A DNA stretch of 64,000 nt from Glycomyces luteolus (GCF_027622875.1 NZ_JAPZVP010000001.1:148279-212278); one strand, 5' to 3'. Positions 50,193 through 59,951 are shown, counted from the stretch's first letter. The notes: generated by a model from the sequence alone, not told the origin. Numbers and translations: made by a program.

Positions 50193-52064
50193 ATGACGCT
50201 GCCCACCGGCGCCGACACACCGTCGTCCCTCGACGACCAGCCCGTCGACGACCGCATCCTCCGCCAAGGACTGCGCAACATCGGCGACATGATCCGGCTC
50301 GAGCCCAAACCCTTCGCGATCGGCGCCGCCGGCGCCATGGCCAACACCGCCGTCACCCTCTTCCTCTCCTTCGTCGTCGGCTGGGTCGTCTCCGGCATCG
50401 CCGTACCCGCCTACGAGAACGGCGAAGTCGCGTTCGGCACCGTCATGGTCGGCGTCGCCGCACTGCTCGGCACCTCCATCGTCCGCTTCTCCACCATGTG
50501 CGCCCGCCGCATCGGCGCCGGCGTCATGATGTTCGGCGTCCAAGCCCACTGGCGCCGCCGCATCACCCGCCGCTACCTCGCCCTCCCCGTCTCCTGGCAC
50601 CAGAAACACCCCACCGGCACCCTCCTCTCCAACGCCAACGCCGACGTCGAGGCCGCCACCCGACCCCTCGCCCCACTGCCCTTCGCCGTCGGCACCCTCT
50701 TCATGGTCGTCGTCGCCATGGGCGCGTTCTTCTGGATCGACTGGGCCATCGCCATGGTCGCCCTCGGCATGTTCCCCACCCTCTTCGCCCTCAACGCCCT
50801 CTTCGCCACCAAAATGGCCCCCCGCGCCAAACGCGCCCAAGAACTCCGCGCCGAAGTCTCCGCCGTCGGCCACGAATCCTTCGACGGCGCCCTCGTCGTC
50901 AAAGCCATGGGACGCGAAGCCGCCGAAACCGAACGCTTCAGCGCCTCCGCCGAAGCACTGCGCGACGCCATGATCGGCGTCGGCCGCCTCCGCGCCGCCT
51001 TCGAACCCGCCATCTCCGGACTCCCCGAAATCGGCGTCCTCGTCGCCCTCCTCGTCGGCCTCGCCCGCTTCGAAGCCGGAGCGATCGACCTCGGCCAACT
51101 CGTCACCGTCTCCTTCATGTTCTCCGTCCTCGCCTTCCCCGTCCGCGCCATCGGCTGGGTCCTCGGCGACCTCCCCGGCTCCGTCGTCGGCCGCCGCCGC
51201 GTCGACCACGTCCTCTCCGCCACCGGCGACATGACGTACGGCGACAACGAACTCCCCGAGACCACCACCCCCGCCCGACTCGAATTCGACGCCGTCGCCT
51301 ACGCCTACCCCGACGGCCACGAAGCCCTCCACGAAGTCACCTTCACCGTCGAACCCGGCACCACCGTCGCCCTCGTCGGCGCCACCGGCTCCGGCAAATC
51401 CACCCTCGCCCACCTCGCCGCCCGCCTCATCGACCCCACCCGCGGCGCCGTCACCCTCGACCACCAAGACCTCCGCGACCTCACCCACGCCAGCCTCGCC
51501 CGCACCACCGCCCTCGTCCAGCAGATCCCCTTCGTCTTCGACGACACCATCCGCGCCAACCTCGCCCTCGACCGCGCCGGACTCACCGACGACCGCCTCT
51601 GGGACGCCCTCATCGCCGCCGGCGCCGAAAAATTCGTCGCCGCCCTCGCCAGCACCCCCGAAACCAGCGGCCTCGACACCGAAGTCGGCGAACGCGGCAC
51701 CACCCTCTCCGGCGGCCAGCGCCAGCGCCTCACCCTCGCCCGCGCCCTCGCCGGCACCCCCAGGCTCCTCATCCTCGACGACGCCACCAGCGCCGTCGAC
51801 CCGAAGATCGAATCCCAGATCCTCACCGGACTCAAACACTCCGCCGACCTCGCCAGCGTCCTCGTCGTCGCCTACCGCAGAGCCACCATCGCCCTCGCCG
51901 ACGAAGTCGTCTTCCTCGAAGACGGCCGCATCACCGCCCGCGGTACCCACCAGGACCTGCTCCAGACCCACCAGCCCTACGCCGACCTCGTCACCGCCTA
52001 CGAACGGGCCGAGGCCGAACGCGAATTCGAAGGCGAATTCAACGACGAGGAGGCCACGGCGTGA
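50193..52064 (+). CDS. ABC exporter half, degenerate ATP-site subunit
   Basis: A 623-residue transmembrane-ATPase fusion: six transmembrane helices (about 40-320), then the nucleotide-binding domain. Walker A GATGSGKST and signature LSGGQRQR are normal. The Walker B reads LLILDDATSA (Asp instead of the catalytic Glu) and the switch position reads VVAYRR (Tyr instead of His). That is the signature of the degenerate site in heterodimeric exporters (BmrCD, TM287/288 type). Its stop overlaps the next gene (GTGA), its partner subunit. Codons end in C far more than in the partner. Substrate unknown; lipid or multidrug export is typical. Confidence 0.85.
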   Translation: MTLPTGADTPSSLDDQPVDDRILRQGLRNIGDMIRLEPKPFAIGAAGAMANTAVTLFLSFVVGWVVSGIAVPAYENGEVAFGTVMVGVAALLGTSIVRFSTMCARRIGAGVMMFGVQAHWRRRITRRYLALPVSWHQKHPTGTLLSNANADVEAATRPLAPLPFAVGTLFMVVVAMGAFFWIDWAIAMVALGMFPTLFALNALFATKMAPRAKRAQELRAEVSAVGHESFDGALVVKAMGREAAETERFSASAEALRDAMIGVGRLRAAFEPAISGLPEIGVLVALLVGLARFEAGAIDLGQLVTVSFMFSVLAFPVRAIGWVLGDLPGSVVGRRRVDHVLSATGDMTYGDNELPETTTPARLEFDAVAYAYPDGHEALHEVTFTVEPGTTVALVGATGSGKSTLAHLAARLIDPTRGAVTLDHQDLRDLTHASLARTTALVQQIPFVFDDTIRANLALDRAGLTDDRLWDALIAAGAEKFVAALASTPETSGLDTEVGERGTTLSGGQRQRLTLARALAGTPRLLILDDATSAVDPKIESQILTGLKHSADLASVLVVAYRRATIALADEVVFLEDGRITARGTHQDLLQTHQPYADLVTAYERAEAEREFEGEFNDEEATA

Positions 52065-53845
52065 GCACACAGGACGACACCCAGACGCAGCCCGGCCCGT
52101 GGCAGACCGTCAAACGCGGCCTCCGGCTCTCGCCCGAACTACGCCGCGGCCTCGGCTTCACCGTGTTCCTCGCGGCCGTCACCTCGATCGGCCGCCTGGT
52201 CGTGCCGATCGGCGCGCAGCAGGTCCTCGACAAGGGCCTGCTCGGCGAAGGCGGACCCGACATCGGGTACGTCGTGCTCGTGGCCTCCCTCGGCGTCGCG
52301 GCCCTGCTCGTCACCACCGGCACGAACTACCTGATGAACCGCCGCCTGTTCGTCGTCTCGGAGCAGGCGCTGGCCTCGTTGCGGCGCAGGACGTTCCGGC
52401 ACATCCACGACCTGTCGATGCTGCACCAGCAGTCGGAGCGGCGCGGCGCGCTGACCGCGCGCGTGACCACCGACATCGACCAGGTGAGCACGTTCCTGCA
52501 GCAGGGCGGCATGGTCCTGGTGACGGCGGCGGCGCAGATCGTCGTGGCGACCGTGGTCATGGCCGTCTACTCGTGGCAGCTGGCGATCGCGGTGTGGATC
52601 GTGTTCATCCCGGTGACCTGGCTGATCAAGTGGCTCCAGGGGCATCTGGCGGCGGCATACACGGACGTCCGCAAGAGCGTGTCCAAGATGCTCTCGGCCG
52701 TCGCCGAGTCGGTGGTCGGCGCGGGTACGGTGCGCGCGTACGGGGTCGGCTCGCGCACGAGCGAGCGGCTCGACGCCTCGATCGACGAGCACCGGCGCGA
52801 CCAGACCCGCGCGATCAGCCGCTCGGCGTTCTCGTTCGGCGCGGGGGAGCTGGTCTACCTGGGCGTCAACGTGATCGTGGTCGTCCTCGGCGCGTTCCTG
52901 GTCGCGGACGGTTCGATGACCGTGGGCGAGCTGACGGCGTTCCTGTTCCTCGTCATACTCTTCACCCAGCCGGTGGTGATCGGCACCGAGACGCTCAACG
53001 AGGCCCAGAACGCGGTCTCCGGCTGGCGTCGCGTGCTCGACATCGTCGACACCGAACCCGACGTGGCCGACCCGGTCGGCGGCGTGGTCCTTCCCGAAGG
53101 GCCCCTCGGGGTCCGCTTCGAGGGCGTGCGGTTCGCCTATCCGGGCGGCGAGGAGGTCCTGCACGGCATCGACGTCGAGATCCGGGCCCATTCGAAGGTC
53201 GCGGTGGTCGGCGAGACCGGTTCGGGCAAGACCACGTTCGCGAAGCTGCTGACGCGCCTGATGGACCCGACCTCGGGGAGCGTGCGCATCGGCGGCGTCC
53301 CGCTCACCGAGGTCACGTTCGCGTCGCTGCGCGGGAGGGTGACGATGGTGCCGCAGGAGGGCTTCCTGTTCAACGGCACCCTCGCGCACAACGTCCGCTT
53401 CGCCCGGCCCGACCTGACGGACGCGGAGATCTACGTGGCCTTCGCCGAGCTCGGCCTCGACGACTGGCTGGAGACGCTCCCGGCGGGGCTCGACACCGAG
53501 TTGGGCGAGAGCGGCGCCAACCTGAGTGTGGGTGAGCGCCAACTGGTCTCGCTGGTGCGCGCGTACGTGACCGACCCGGACCTGCTGGTCCTCGACGAGG
53601 CGACGAGCGCCGTCGACCCGGCCACCGAGCTCCGGCTCTCCTCCGCGCTCGACGCGGTGACCCGCGGCCGCACCACAGTGATCATCGCGCACCGCTTGTC
53701 GACAGCCGAGACCTCTGATGAGGTGCTGGTCTTCGACGCCGGGAAGCTCGTGCAGCAGGGCCCGCACGCCGACCTCGCGGCCGAGGCGGGCTCGGTGTAC
53801 GCGGGCCTGCACGGTTCCTGGGTCGAGCAGACCCGCTCGGATTGA
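52061..53845 (+). CDS. ABC exporter half, catalytic subunit
   Basis: A 594-residue partner of the previous gene: six transmembrane helices (about 30-300), then a full ATPase domain with Walker A GETGSGKTT, Walker B LLVLDEATSAVD and His switch IIAHRLST. The signature reads NLSVGERQ (Gly to Val in LSGGE/Q), so its own signature is slightly altered, as expected if the two subunits split the work. GTG start at 52061 overlaps the previous stop by 4 bases. The C-terminus is followed by a G/C tract. Confidence 0.87.
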   Translation: MSTQDDTQTQPGPWQTVKRGLRLSPELRRGLGFTVFLAAVTSIGRLVVPIGAQQVLDKGLLGEGGPDIGYVVLVASLGVAALLVTTGTNYLMNRRLFVVSEQALASLRRRTFRHIHDLSMLHQQSERRGALTARVTTDIDQVSTFLQQGGMVLVTAAAQIVVATVVMAVYSWQLAIAVWIVFIPVTWLIKWLQGHLAAAYTDVRKSVSKMLSAVAESVVGAGTVRAYGVGSRTSERLDASIDEHRRDQTRAISRSAFSFGAGELVYLGVNVIVVVLGAFLVADGSMTVGELTAFLFLVILFTQPVVIGTETLNEAQNAVSGWRRVLDIVDTEPDVADPVGGVVLPEGPLGVRFEGVRFAYPGGEEVLHGIDVEIRAHSKVAVVGETGSGKTTFAKLLTRLMDPTSGSVRIGGVPLTEVTFASLRGRVTMVPQEGFLFNGTLAHNVRFARPDLTDAEIYVAFAELGLDDWLETLPAGLDTELGESGANLSVGERQLVSLVRAYVTDPDLLVLDEATSAVDPATELRLSSALDAVTRGRTTVIIAHRLSTAETSDEVLVFDAGKLVQQGPHADLAAEAGSVYAGLHGSWVEQTRSD

Positions 53846-53891
53846 TCGGCGCTGCTCCTGTGTGGAGCTGACGCCGTTGTGTGGAGTTGTG

Positions 53892-53963
53892 GCGTGGGGG
53901 GGGGGGGGGGGGGGGGGGGCCCCCCCCCCGGGGGCCCCCGGGGGGGGGGCCCCCCCCCCACGC
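53892..53963. repeat. G/C homopolymer tract, probable misread terminator
   Basis: Its outer edges are complementary (GCGTGGGG at 53892-53899, CCCCACGC at 53956-53963), with uninterrupted runs of G and C inside. It lies between convergent genes, where a bidirectional terminator would be expected. Confidence 0.6.
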
Positions 53964-54154
53964 GCGGCCTCCGCGGAGGCGGAGGGGTGTGGCACCTGGC
54001 GGGGGCCGCGCGCGGCTGGATTGCCGCGCGCGGTCTCGGTATGGCGACGTTCGCGAATCCCCTTGTGCCGCCGCCATCCCGCCGGTGCCAGATGGCGTTT
54101 TTGCTATCTACTACAACATGCCGGGTAGTCAAGCGGCAACAGAAAGTTTCCGCC

Positions 54155-54209
54155 TGTGGATAACTTCGTGAGCTGCACTAATGTTGCCTGGTGGAGGGCA
54201 TGTGGATAA
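54155..54209 (+). promoter_or_regulatory. two DnaA-box-like sequences
   Basis: TGTGGATAA occurs at 54155-54163 and 54201-54209, each followed by C, in the same orientation, 46 bases apart. The complement TTATCCACA is the perfect E. coli DnaA box. They lie in a gene-free region far from any dnaA or dnaN gene. They could titrate or recruit DnaA, or be coincidence. Confidence 0.45.
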
Positions 54210-54212
54210 CTG

Positions 54213-55151
54213 TCAGGCGACCGTGAGCACGATCTTGCCGATCGTGCGGCCCGACTCCCCTGACCTGTGGGCCTCGGCGACCTCCTCCAGCGGGAAGGTC
54301 GCCGACACCGTGGGTGCCAGCTTTCCCTCCTCGACCAGTGCGCTGATCGCCTGGAGCGCAGCGAGATCGGGCTCGACGAGCATGAACCCGGCCGTGATGC
54401 GCTCCTGCTCTGCCTCCGGAAGCACCACGGGACCGGCGAGGGTGATCAGCGCGCCGCCGTCGCGCAGTACCTTCGCCGAGCGCGTCTGGTAGTCCTCGCT
54501 GCTGATCGCGTCGAGCACGACATCGATGCCGCTCACCGCCTCGGCGAAGTCGACTGCGGTGTAGTCGATGACCTCGTCGGCGCCGCTGCCGCGGAGGTAC
54601 TCGTGCTTCTCGGCGCTGGCGGTTGCGATCACATACGCGCCCTTGGCCTTCGCGATCTGAACGGCGAGGTGCCCGACCCCGCCGGCCGCGGCGTGGACCA
54701 GGATCTTCTGGCCCGGTTCGAGCTTCGCGATGTCGACCAGCGCCTGGTAGGCGGTGAGTGCGGCGAGCGGCAGCGCCGCTGCCTCCACATGGGAGAGACC
54801 GGCGGGTTTGGGTGCGAAGTGCCGCGCGGGGGCGGTCACGAACTCCGAGTAGGCATCGGCGAACTGCGGGAACCGGGGCATGCCGTACACCTCGTCGCCG
54901 ACCTTGTAGAGGCGCACGCCGAAGCCGACCGCTTCGACCGTTCCGGAGACGTCCCACCCGAGGCGGAACGGCGGCTTGCGTCCCTGGAGGCCGCCGTTGG
55001 CCCGGGTTTTCCAGTCGACTGGGTTGATGCCGGCGGCGTGGACCTTGACAAGGACCTCGCCGGGTCCGGGCTGGGGCTTGTCGATCTCGACGAGTTCGAG
55101 CACTTCGGGTCCGCCGAGGTGCTGCTGCGTCACGGTTCGCATGGTGGTCAT
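54213..55151 (-). CDS. quinone-oxidoreductase-type MDR enzyme
   Basis: A 312-residue zinc-free medium-chain dehydrogenase/reductase (NADPH:quinone oxidoreductase group). GINPVDWKTR near residue 41 and the AAAGGVGHLAVQIAKAKG NADPH site near 150 are characteristic; the Cys ligands of zinc alcohol dehydrogenases are absent. It is divergent from the AraC-type regulator, 125 bases apart, so it may be its target. The ATG at 55151 follows GGAAGGAATGCCACC. Confidence 0.85.
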   Translation of the reverse strand: MTTMRTVTQQHLGGPEVLELVEIDKPQPGPGEVLVKVHAAGINPVDWKTRANGGLQGRKPPFRLGWDVSGTVEAVGFGVRLYKVGDEVYGMPRFPQFADAYSEFVTAPARHFAPKPAGLSHVEAAALPLAALTAYQALVDIAKLEPGQKILVHAAAGGVGHLAVQIAKAKGAYVIATASAEKHEYLRGSGADEVIDYTAVDFAEAVSGIDVVLDAISSEDYQTRSAKVLRDGGALITLAGPVVLPEAEQERITAGFMLVEPDLAALQAISALVEEGKLAPTVSATFPLEEVAEAHRSGESGRTIGKIVLTVA

Positions 55152-55276
55152 GGTGGCATTCCTTCCAATCGGCCGCGCGCCGATGGTTTCCAGTTGCGCG
55201 GCAACGCGGTCCAGTCTCCGGGGGCGGCGGCCCACCGCCCAGAGGCCCGCGGGCCGCGATGTGAAAGGATCGGGCC

Positions 55277-56293
55277 ATGTCCGCAACCGGCCCTGACGAA
55301 CCGCACCGCGTGGCGGTCCTCGCGCTCGAGAGCGTGATGGCCTTCGAACTCGGCATTCCCGACCGGATCTTCGGGGCGGCGGTCCGCGACGACCTCTCGC
55401 CCTGCTACGAGGTGCGCGTCTGCTCCATGGACGGCGGCCCGGTCCGCTCTGCGAGCGGCTTCACCGTCGCCGTGGACCACGGGCCCGAGGCGCTCGCGTG
55501 GGCCGACACGGTGGTGGTGGCGACCATCCAGCCGGACGGGCCGGTCTGCGACGTTGAGGAGCTTCCCGACGGGCTGGAGGAGCTGTTCGCCGGCATCCGG
55601 CCCGAGGCGCGGATCGTCTCGTTCTGCAGTGCGGCCTTCGTGCTCGCGCACCTGGGCCTGCTCGACGGGAAGTCGGCCACGACCCACTGGGTCCTCACCG
55701 ACCGGCTCCGGGCCCGGTATCCGAAGATCAAAGTGGACCCCGACGTGCTGTTCGTCGACGAGGGCCGCATCCTCACCTCGGCCGGAGCCGGTGCGGCCGT
55801 GGACCTCTGCCTGCACCTGGTGCGCCGCGACCACGGCAGCCAGGTCGCGAACGCGGTGGCGCGCCGCTGCGTCGTGCCGCCGTGGCGCGAGGGCGGGCAG
55901 GCGCAGTTCATCGAGCGGCCCGTCCCCGAGACGTCCGGCATCGGCACCGCCGAGGCCCGCGAGTGGGCGCTCCAGCACCTCGACCGGCCCCTGTCGATCG
56001 ACGAGCTGGCACGGCGGGCCCGGATGAGCCGCCGCTCCTTCACCCGCCGCTTCCGGGAGGAGACCGGGCAGAGCCCGACCCAGTGGCTCACCGTGCAGCG
56101 CGTGGAACTCGCCCGCCAGCTGCTGGAGTCGAGCGGGCTCACCGTGGACCAGATCGCGCGGCGCGCCGGGCTCGGCACCGGCGTCTCGCTGCGCCAGCAT
56201 CTGCGCGCCCTCCTGGGCGTCTCGCCCTCGGCCTACCGCCGCACGTTCCGGGAGCGCGCGGCCGAAGCGGCGGCTCCGGCCGCGTCAGCGTGA
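55277..56293 (+). CDS. DJ-1/PfpI-domain AraC-family activator (FtrA/GlxA-like)
   Basis: A 338-residue regulator with an N-terminal DJ-1/PfpI-like domain (residues 10-170, including a VSFCSAAFVLAHLGLLDGK segment with the nucleophile-elbow Cys) and a C-terminal AraC double helix-turn-helix (about 225-325: LSIDELARRARMSRRSFTRRF and VSPSAYRRTF). Members sense metabolites or stress and activate neighbours. The divergent MDR oxidoreductase is the likely target. It ends 1 base before the stop of the next leftward gene, so the two converge tightly. Confidence 0.85.
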   Translation: MSATGPDEPHRVAVLALESVMAFELGIPDRIFGAAVRDDLSPCYEVRVCSMDGGPVRSASGFTVAVDHGPEALAWADTVVVATIQPDGPVCDVEELPDGLEELFAGIRPEARIVSFCSAAFVLAHLGLLDGKSATTHWVLTDRLRARYPKIKVDPDVLFVDEGRILTSAGAGAAVDLCLHLVRRDHGSQVANAVARRCVVPPWREGGQAQFIERPVPETSGIGTAEAREWALQHLDRPLSIDELARRARMSRRSFTRRFREETGQSPTQWLTVQRVELARQLLESSGLTVDQIARRAGLGTGVSLRQHLRALLGVSPSAYRRTFRERAAEAAAPAASA

Positions 56294-56294
56294 C

Positions 56295-57257
56295 TCAGGG
56301 GATGAGCAGGAGCTTCCCGGTGGTCTTGCGGGCTTCGAGGGCCTGGTGGGCTTCAGGGGCCTCCTCGAGGCGGAAGGTCTCGCCGACGCGCACGAGGAGG
56401 TCGTCGTCCTCGATCATCTGGAAGACCTCGCCCGCGCGCCACAGGTACTCCTCGCGGGTGGCGGTGAAGTCGTGCAGGGTCGGGCGGGTGAGGACGAGCG
56501 AGCCGCCCTTGTGGAGCGCCTGCGGGTCGACGGGCGGCACGGGGCCGCTCGACTGGCCGAACAGGGCCATCACGCCGCGGCGGCGCAGCGCCCCGAGGCC
56601 TTCGCTGAACGTGGTCTTGCCGACGCCGTCGTAGACGGCCGCCACGCCCTCGCCGCCGGTGAGCTCGCGGGCCTTCGCACCGAATCCTTCGTAGCGCATG
56701 ACGTGGTCGGCGCCGTTCTGCCGCGCCAGTTCCGCCTTCGCGTCGGTGGAGACCGTGCCGATGACCTTGCCGCCCTTGGACTTGACCATCTGGGTGAGCA
56801 GCAGCCCCATGCCGCCGGCGGCGGCGTGGACGATCACGGTGTCGCCCTCCCGCACCGGGTAGACGGTGTTGCACAGGTAGTGGGCGGTGAGGCCCTGGAG
56901 CATCACCGCGGCGGCGGTCTCGACCGCGACCTTCTCGGGGACGGGCACGAATTCGTCGGCGTCGCCCACGACGAGGTCCGCATAGGACCCGGGGACGCTC
57001 TTCCAGGCGACCTCGTCGCCGACCGCGAAGCCGGTGACGCCGGCGCCGATCGCCGCGACGTACCCGCCGCCCTCGAGGCCCGGGGTGAACGGCAGCGGCA
57101 GCCCGTAGGCGCCGGTGCGGTGGTAGACGTCGATGAAGTTCACGCCCGCGGCCGCGACCTTGACGGCGATCTGGCCCGGGCGCGGGCCCGGGTCCTCGCC
57201 CTCGAGCACCCGCATCACGCCAGGCCCGCCGGTCTGCTCGACCACGATCGCCTTCAT
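56295..57257 (-). CDS. qorA: NADPH:quinone oxidoreductase
   Basis: A 320-residue QOR-type MDR enzyme, reducing quinones or enals with NADPH. It starts MKAIVVEQTGGPGVMRVLE, has VNFIDVYHRTGAY (the quinone-binding RTGxY motif), the NADPH site VHAAAGGMGLLLTQM, and the RTTGK-like end. No zinc ligands. It is a second, more canonical member of the same superfamily as 54213-55151. ATG at 57257. Confidence 0.87.
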   Translation of the reverse strand: MKAIVVEQTGGPGVMRVLEGEDPGPRPGQIAVKVAAAGVNFIDVYHRTGAYGLPLPFTPGLEGGGYVAAIGAGVTGFAVGDEVAWKSVPGSYADLVVGDADEFVPVPEKVAVETAAAVMLQGLTAHYLCNTVYPVREGDTVIVHAAAGGMGLLLTQMVKSKGGKVIGTVSTDAKAELARQNGADHVMRYEGFGAKARELTGGEGVAAVYDGVGKTTFSEGLGALRRRGVMALFGQSSGPVPPVDPQALHKGGSLVLTRPTLHDFTATREEYLWRAGEVFQMIEDDDLLVRVGETFRLEEAPEAHQALEARKTTGKLLLIP

Positions 57258-57299
57258 GAGGATTCCTTCCGCCGCAGGGTCACCCCATAAAATAGCAGC

Positions 57300-57313
57300 G
57301 GCCCGCGCGGGCC
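57300..57313 (-). terminator. short terminator after BCCT gene
   Basis: Read leftward: a GGCCCGCGCGGGCC palindrome immediately after the BCCT stop, followed by GCTGCTATTTTATG, a T-rich tail. The stem is short. Confidence 0.45.
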
Positions 57314-59062
57314 TCACTCCTCTGTGCCGGACCGTTTGCCGCCCACGCCGAAACGCAGACGGCTGCGGCCCCACCGGTTCGGGGCGGCCGTCCGGGACTC
57401 GACCTCCTCGCCCACGAGCTTGCGGATCGCGTCGCGGAAGCCCTTGTGCCGCAACTGATGCCGCAGCGGATGCGCGGCCGGGTCGCGCGTGAGCTCCTTC
57501 ATGAGCGAGACGCACAGCAGGAGCATGACGATGACGAACGGCAGCGCCACGACGATCGTCGCGTTCTTCAAGCCCTGCAGGCCGCCCGAGAGCAGCAGGA
57601 CCGCCGCGACGGCGCCGATCGTCGCGCCCCAGAACACCACGAGCGGCTTCTTCGGCGCCAGCGAGCCGTGGCTCGACAGCGACCCGAGCACGAGCGAGGC
57701 CGAGTCGGCGCCGGTCACGAAGTAGATCGCCACGAGCACCATCGACAGGCCCGAGAGCAGGCTGTACAGCGGCAGCGATTCGAGCAGCGCGAACAGCGAG
57801 TACTCCTCGCCCATGGCGACGGCGCCGCTGAAGTCCTCGCCGTGGTTCTGCTGCCACAGCGCCGTCCCGCCCAGGATCGCGAACCACAGTGTCGAAGCGG
57901 CCGAAGGGATGAGGAGCACCCCGACGATGAACTGGCGGATGGTGCGCCCGCGCGAGATGCGGGCGATGAAGGTGCCCACGAACGGCGCCCACGACAGCCA
58001 CCACGCCCAGTAGAAGATCGTCCACGTCCCCATCCAGTCGGCGCCGCCGAACGCGCCCGTCGCACTGGAGATCCCCACCAGGTCGGTGAGGTACCCGCCG
58101 ATGGCGCTCGGCCACGCGTCGAGGATGAACAAGGTGGGGCCCGCGAAGAACACGAACACGATGAGGAGCAGCGCCAGGACCACGTTCGTCGTCGACAGCC
58201 ACTTGACGCCCCGGTGCACGCCCGAGAACGCCGAGGCCACGAACGCGGCCGTCAACGCGACGATGACGATCAGCTCCAGCCGGGTGGGCTCGGGCACGCC
58301 CACCACGATGTCGAGCCCGACCGCGACCTGCAGCGCCCCCAGGCCCAGGCTCGCGGCCGTGCCGAAGACCGTGGCGAACACCGCCAGCAGGTCGATCGCC
58401 TTGCCGGTGAGCGGACCCCACCGTCTCCCGGCGGTCAACGGCGCGAACGCGTCGCTCAGGTTGTTGCCGCGCTGTTTGCGGAACGTCGAATAGCCCAGGG
58501 CCAGGCCCGCGACCGCGTAGATCGCCCACGGGTGCAGTCCCCAGTGGAAGAACGAGTACACGAGCGCGCCCTCGGTCAGCTCGTCGCCGAAGAACGGGGA
58601 GGCCGGGTCGAGCTCGAGCGGCGGGGGCGCGTCGAAGTAGTGCGCGAGCGGTTCGGCGACGCCGTAGAACATCAGGCCGATGCCCATGCCCGCGGCGAAC
58701 ATCATCGAGATCCACGGCAGCGTCCCGAACTCGGGCTCCTCGCCGGCGTTCGCGGCGAGCTTGATGTTGCCGTAGCGGCTCACGGCGATGTAGACCGCGA
58801 GGACCACGAAGATGTTCCCGGCGATGATGAACAGCCAAGCGAAGTTCACGATCACCCAGTTCAGCGCCGCCGTGGAACCGGTCTCGAACCGCTCGGGGAA
58901 CACCGCGCCGAAGCCGATCACGGCGAGGATGACGACCGCGCTGATCCAGAACACCGGCCGGTCCACCGGGTGCGTCGCCTGCCGCTCCTCCGCCTCGACC
59001 GGCGGCACGGGCGCCGTCGGGACTTCCCCGGGTTCGGTGGGCGGCGTCGCGGTCGTGGCCAT
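57314..59062 (-). CDS. BCCT family glycine betaine/choline transporter
   Basis: A 582-residue sodium-coupled transporter of the betaine-choline-carnitine family with about 12 helices. The GMGIG motif at residues 125-129 points to Na+-coupled betaine-type transport. The Trp-rich signature segment (WTIFYWAWWLSWAPFVGTF) and the following ARISRGRTIR loop are conserved. The N- and C-terminal tails are long and charged, suited to osmosensing, as in BetP. It probably imports compatible solutes under osmotic stress. No regulator is adjacent. Confidence 0.9.
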   Translation of the reverse strand: MATTATPPTEPGEVPTAPVPPVEAEERQATHPVDRPVFWISAVVILAVIGFGAVFPERFETGSTAALNWVIVNFAWLFIIAGNIFVVLAVYIAVSRYGNIKLAANAGEEPEFGTLPWISMMFAAGMGIGLMFYGVAEPLAHYFDAPPPLELDPASPFFGDELTEGALVYSFFHWGLHPWAIYAVAGLALGYSTFRKQRGNNLSDAFAPLTAGRRWGPLTGKAIDLLAVFATVFGTAASLGLGALQVAVGLDIVVGVPEPTRLELIVIVALTAAFVASAFSGVHRGVKWLSTTNVVLALLLIVFVFFAGPTLFILDAWPSAIGGYLTDLVGISSATGAFGGADWMGTWTIFYWAWWLSWAPFVGTFIARISRGRTIRQFIVGVLLIPSAASTLWFAILGGTALWQQNHGEDFSGAVAMGEEYSLFALLESLPLYSLLSGLSMVLVAIYFVTGADSASLVLGSLSSHGSLAPKKPLVVFWGATIGAVAAVLLLSGGLQGLKNATIVVALPFVIVMLLLCVSLMKELTRDPAAHPLRHQLRHKGFRDAIRKLVGEEVESRTAAPNRWGRSRLRFGVGGKRSGTEE

Positions 59063-59155
59063 CGGGCGGACTCCTTCATCGGCGAAAGTGGCGCTTCAGT
59101 CACCATAAGTGACGAAACGCAACGCCTCGGCCGGTTCGGGGACGCCGCGCCGCGC

Positions 59156-59872
59156 TCAGGCCCGCCGGTACACCAGCAGCGCGACCTCTCCGATCGCCCG
59201 CGTCTCCACCAGCTTCAACGGCCGCCGCGGCGACTGCGGGAACACCGCCGGATACAGGAACTTCGCCCCTCCCGCATTGCCGAGCAGGAACGGCGCGATC
59301 GCCACATGCATCTCGTCCACCAGATCCGCCGACAGGAACGCGGTGTGCACGATCCCCCCGCCCTCGACGAGCACTCGGGCGACACCGCGCCCGGCCAGGT
59401 CCTCCAGAACCCCGTGCGGCGGCACGCCGCCCCCGCCGACGGCCACCACCTCGGGGCGCTGCGCGCCTTCCGGCCACGACCCCGGCCCGAACTCTTCCGC
59501 TTCGGGTCCGAGCGGAAACGTCCGCGCCCCGGCCGCGCTCGTGTAGACGACCACGGGCGCCGCCGAGGCGCCGTCGAAGAGCCGCGAGCCGGGGTCGAGC
59601 CGCCCCGACGGGGAGATCACGACCCGCAGCGGCGACGCCGGCTTCCCGGCCGCCACCCGCGCCGCGCGGCGCTCCGCCGACCGCACCAGCAGCCGCGGAT
59701 CGTCCGCGCGCACCGTCCCCGCCCCGACCGCGATCGCGTCCACGTCCGCGCGCACCGCGTCCACCCGGTCGAAGTCCGCCGCGTTCGACAGCGTCAACCG
59801 CTCCGGCGAGGCGTCGTCGAGGAAGCCGTCGAGACTCATCGCGGCCGAAACGATCACATAAGGGCGCTCCAT
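59156..59872 (-). CDS. RibD C-terminal/dihydrofolate-reductase-like protein
   Basis: A 238-residue protein of the RibD_C (5-amino-6-(5-phosphoribosylamino)uracil reductase) fold. Starts [21 protein letters not shown]; has the [16 protein letters not shown] motif near residue 60, [11 protein letters not shown], and [13 protein letters not shown] near 175. It lacks the zinc deaminase domain of full RibD. It could be a stand-alone riboflavin-pathway reductase or a general reductase. ATG at 59872; an earlier frame start would read across the hisI region on the other strand. Confidence 0.75.
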   Translation of the reverse strand: MERPYVIVSAAMSLDGFLDDASPERLTLSNAADFDRVDAVRADVDAIAVGAGTVRADDPRLLVRSAERRAARVAAGKPASPLRVVISPSGRLDPGSRLFDGASAAPVVVYTSAAGARTFPLGPEAEEFGPGSWPEGAQRPEVVAVGGGGVPPHGVLEDLAGRGVARVLVEGGGIVHTAFLSADLVDEMHVAIAPFLLGNAGGAKFLYPAVFPQSPRRPLKLVETRAIGEVALLVYRRA

Positions 59873-59951
59873 GCCCCTGAGAATCCCACGATGCACTCCC
59901 GACCGGGCCCGGGTGGCGGTCACCGGCAGGGAGCGATCACAATCGGTAGAC

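Larger units (their letters stand above)
53846..54212. other. convergent intergenic region
   Basis: 367 bases between convergent genes. It contains the G/C tract (53892-53963), a GC-rich palindromic part to about 54010, an AT-rich patch (54090-54120) and two DnaA-box-like sequences (54155, 54201). No gene seen. Confidence 0.6.

Noticed and set aside
54155-54209. Replication origin
   Set aside because: Only two DnaA boxes, no dnaA or dnaN, and no long AT-rich unwinding element; kept only as a candidate DnaA-binding site.
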